Shown: piece after piece, positions 13,435 through 14,512 of the stretch
Numbering within the stretch: the stretch's first letter is position 1
Layout of the letters: every line of letters starts with the position of its first letter
NCBI GenBank assembly: GCA_002483605.1
Contig: DLIG01000018.1
Location: 1 to 14,512, forward strand
DNA: 14,512 nt
Origin: Sulfurovum sp. UBA7648
GTDB lineage: Bacteria; Campylobacterota; Campylobacteria; Campylobacterales; Sulfurovaceae
Reading direction: 5' to 3'
Made by a program: the position numbers and the translations under genes
The notes under the pieces: model-generated
What the model was told of the DNA's origin: nothing
Databases searched by the model: none
The model's input: only the letters and a program-made list of their open reading frames with translations

Positions 13435-14181
13435 TTAATCTCTTAGGTATTTAATATTAACAAACGGTGTCAAAAGGCTGTTGATAGTATTTAAAAGCGG
13501 GCCTGTCTCTTTGAGGTATGTATTGTATACTTTGATACTTCTAGGCGGAATGTAAACTATATCGTTTGGTTTCAGCATCAGGTTTGCCATATGAATGGAT
13601 TGCATTTTGGTCATATCGACACTTCTAATAACCGGCGATCCGCCCTGAACGTAAGTTACGATCTTTACATCGGTTCTGTTCGCATAATCGGTAAAATCAC
13701 CCACTTGAGCAAGCGCCTCGAAGAAGTTTAGTGTTTCATTGTTGACAGGCACAATGCCGGGTTTGCTTACTTCGCCTATGACATAAACTCTTTGATTAAG
13801 GATATCGAGCTTGACAAATGGAAATTTTAGATACTCGCCGTAAGCTTTTGTAAGATACTCGCTTGCTTCTCTTTCGCTCAGCCCTGCTACGTGTACATAA
13901 CCTACAAGCGGCAAAAACACCTCGCCGCTCTCTGAGACTAAAAACCCGCGTTCAGGGTCTAAATAATTTTGAGTATCATTGCTAAAAGTGACCGGTTTTT
14001 GGCCATTGAGTATCTCTATGGAGATCCTATCTCTTGGTGCGATCTTGCTAGAATATGAGATATTAGCCTGGGTTGAAAGTGTCTGATCATTTGCCGCAAC
14101 TTGGAACAGCATATGTTCTTTTGTGCTGCACCCGTTAAAAAATAGCGCTAAAACTATTGTTATCAAAAAACTTTTATTCAT
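13435..14181 (-). CDS. Outer-membrane polysaccharide export lipoprotein (Wza/KpsD family)
   Basis: Exports the polymer across the outer membrane, working with the adjacent Wzc-type protein. The start is taken at the ATG at 14181, which gives 248 aa: it yields a compact lipoprotein signal MNKSFLITIVLALFFNGC with the lipid-modified Cys at 18, and a TGGA motif lies about 8 nt upstream. A longer frame opening with TTG at 14226 would begin upstream of the predicted transcription start (~14206). Domains: polysaccharide export domain at about 45-128 (KIAPRDRISIEI) and one SLBB domain at about 131-180 (RVYVIGEVSKPGIVPV). It is shorter than E. coli Wza (379 aa), with one clear SLBB domain and a C-terminal segment ending LLTPFVNIKYLRD. 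First gene of the export-kinase-phosphatase unit. Confidence 0.92.
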   Translation of the reverse strand: MNKSFLITIVLALFFNGCSTKEHMLFQVAANDQTLSTQANISYSSKIAPRDRISIEILNGQKPVTFSNDTQNYLDPERGFLVSESGEVFLPLVGYVHVAGLSEREASEYLTKAYGEYLKFPFVKLDILNQRVYVIGEVSKPGIVPVNNETLNFFEALAQVGDFTDYANRTDVKIVTYVQGGSPVIRSVDMTKMQSIHMANLMLKPNDIVYIPPRSIKVYNTYLKETGPLLNTINSLLTPFVNIKYLRD

Positions 14182-14212
14182 TGCAAAATCCATTAATTCA
14201 GTTTTGGCAATA

Positions 14213-14218
14213 ATTATA
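14213..14218 (-). promoter_or_regulatory. Promoter -10 for the wza-wzc-phosphatase unit
   Basis: On the minus strand TGATATAAT gives a perfect extended -10 (TG, one base, TATAAT), within very AT-rich DNA to about 14275. The predicted start near 14206 leaves a ~25-nt leader to the ATG at 14181 and places the TTG at 14226 outside the transcript. The AATATT inverted repeat seen before galE and cysD is absent. Confidence 0.65.
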
Positions 14219-14283
14219 TCAGACAAATAATATATATAATCTAAAAAATTCTTATAAAATTATATTTATTTATAGTTGTGCAG

Positions 14284-14311
14284 TGAAAGGTGAAAGGTGA
14301 AAGGTGAAAGG
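14284..14311. repeat. Heptamer run upstream of the wza-like gene (4 units)
   Basis: TGAAAGG four times without error on the plus strand, then a shortened TGAAGG. The reverse complement is of the TCACCTT type, related to the heptamers in cysC and before SLC13. This is the only perfect run, so it may be the youngest or the most prone to slippage. Confidence 0.8.
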
Positions 14312-14331
14312 TGAAGGTGGAATGGCTAGTC

Positions 14332-14464
14332 ATCTTGAGAAGTCTTTAGACTTCGTGAAGATCTATTTTTATGGATTGCCGCCTTACGCAGGAATGATGT
14401 ATAAAGGATGAAGGGTCTAGATGACGATTTTCTTCTTCGCGTCATTCCGTACTTGATACGGAAT
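14332..14464. repeat. Dispersed palindromic repeats at the window edge
   Basis: The last ~330 bp (14182-14512) hold no gene that I can support. They contain a hairpin with arms ATCTT/AAGAT and GAAGTC-ttta-GACTTC (14332-14362), a decayed form of the GGATTCCTGCCTACGCAGGAAT hairpin (about 14374-14396), and an intact ATTCCGTA-cttga-TACGGAAT hairpin (14444-14464) identical to that in the 191-bp repeat. ATGTCATCCGAGCG near the end looks like the start of another dispersed repeat cut by the window. Confidence 0.7.
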
Positions 14465-14512
14465 CCACATATCATAAACAATGTCATCCGAGCGCTCCTT
14501 GAAAGCCGCCTT

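Noticed and set aside
13435..14226. Longer start (TTG at 14226) for the export lipoprotein
   Set aside because: It would place 15 extra residues before a complete lipoprotein signal peptide and begin upstream of the predicted transcription start; the ATG at 14181 is preferred.
1..14512. Rho-independent terminators, tRNA or rRNA genes
   Set aside because: I saw no GC-rich hairpin followed by a T-run at the gene ends, and no cloverleaf or rRNA-like segment; the palindromes in the gaps lack T-tracts and belong to repeats.

Overview
The window looks like a chromosomal piece of a mesophilic Campylobacterota (epsilonproteobacterial) genome, probably a free-living sulfur-oxidiser related to Sulfurimonas, Sulfuricurvum or Sulfurovum. 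This is inferred from the short (about 410 aa) glucose-6-phosphate isomerase, the AT-rich promoters with TATAAT preceded by T-rich DNA, and the overall protein style; no rRNA or single marker gene proves it. All eleven convincing genes lie on the minus strand, so transcription runs right to left.

Right part (14.5 to 9.2 kb): an exopolysaccharide/capsule module. It holds an outer-membrane export lipoprotein (Wza/KpsD type), a Wzc-type polysaccharide co-polymerase with BY-kinase, its PHP-type tyrosine phosphatase (CpsB/CapC), and then a polyprenyl-phosphate sugar-1-phosphate transferase that starts glycan assembly. The transferase sits between two 191-bp direct repeats spaced exactly 1300 bp apart. 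Middle (8.8 to 7.6 kb): pgi. Left (7.4 to 1.2 kb): a sulfate activation operon cysD-cysN-SLC13 permease-(four-helix-bundle gene)-cysC-cysQ. Far left: galE.

These genes could work together. SLC13 may import sulfate, CysDN makes APS, CysC makes PAPS and CysQ removes PAP, while pgi and galE feed sugar nucleotides into the polysaccharide made by the Wza/Wzc machinery. No APS/PAPS reductase, sulfite reductase or sulfotransferase lies inside the window. PAPS could therefore serve cysteine synthesis or sulfation of the polysaccharide; the sequence does not decide.

The most unusual content is a degenerate 7-bp tandem repeat family (TCACYCN, reverse NGRGTGA). It forms a 36-unit, 252-bp, indel-free array between the SLC13 and four-helix-bundle genes and a 15-unit array that encodes a new N-terminus for CysC. 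Shorter runs lie inside cysQ (twice), probably inside galE (divergent form), and upstream of the wza-like gene. The two large arrays flank the four-helix-bundle gene in opposite orientation, as if they were the ends of an inserted cassette.

A second notable signal is a ~72-bp duplicated promoter region. It carries the same inverted repeat (AATATT-N5-AATATT, one mismatch in one copy) next to an identical TTTTGnTATAATATT -10 region, and lies upstream of both galE and cysD. This suggests shared control of sulfate activation and sugar-nucleotide supply.
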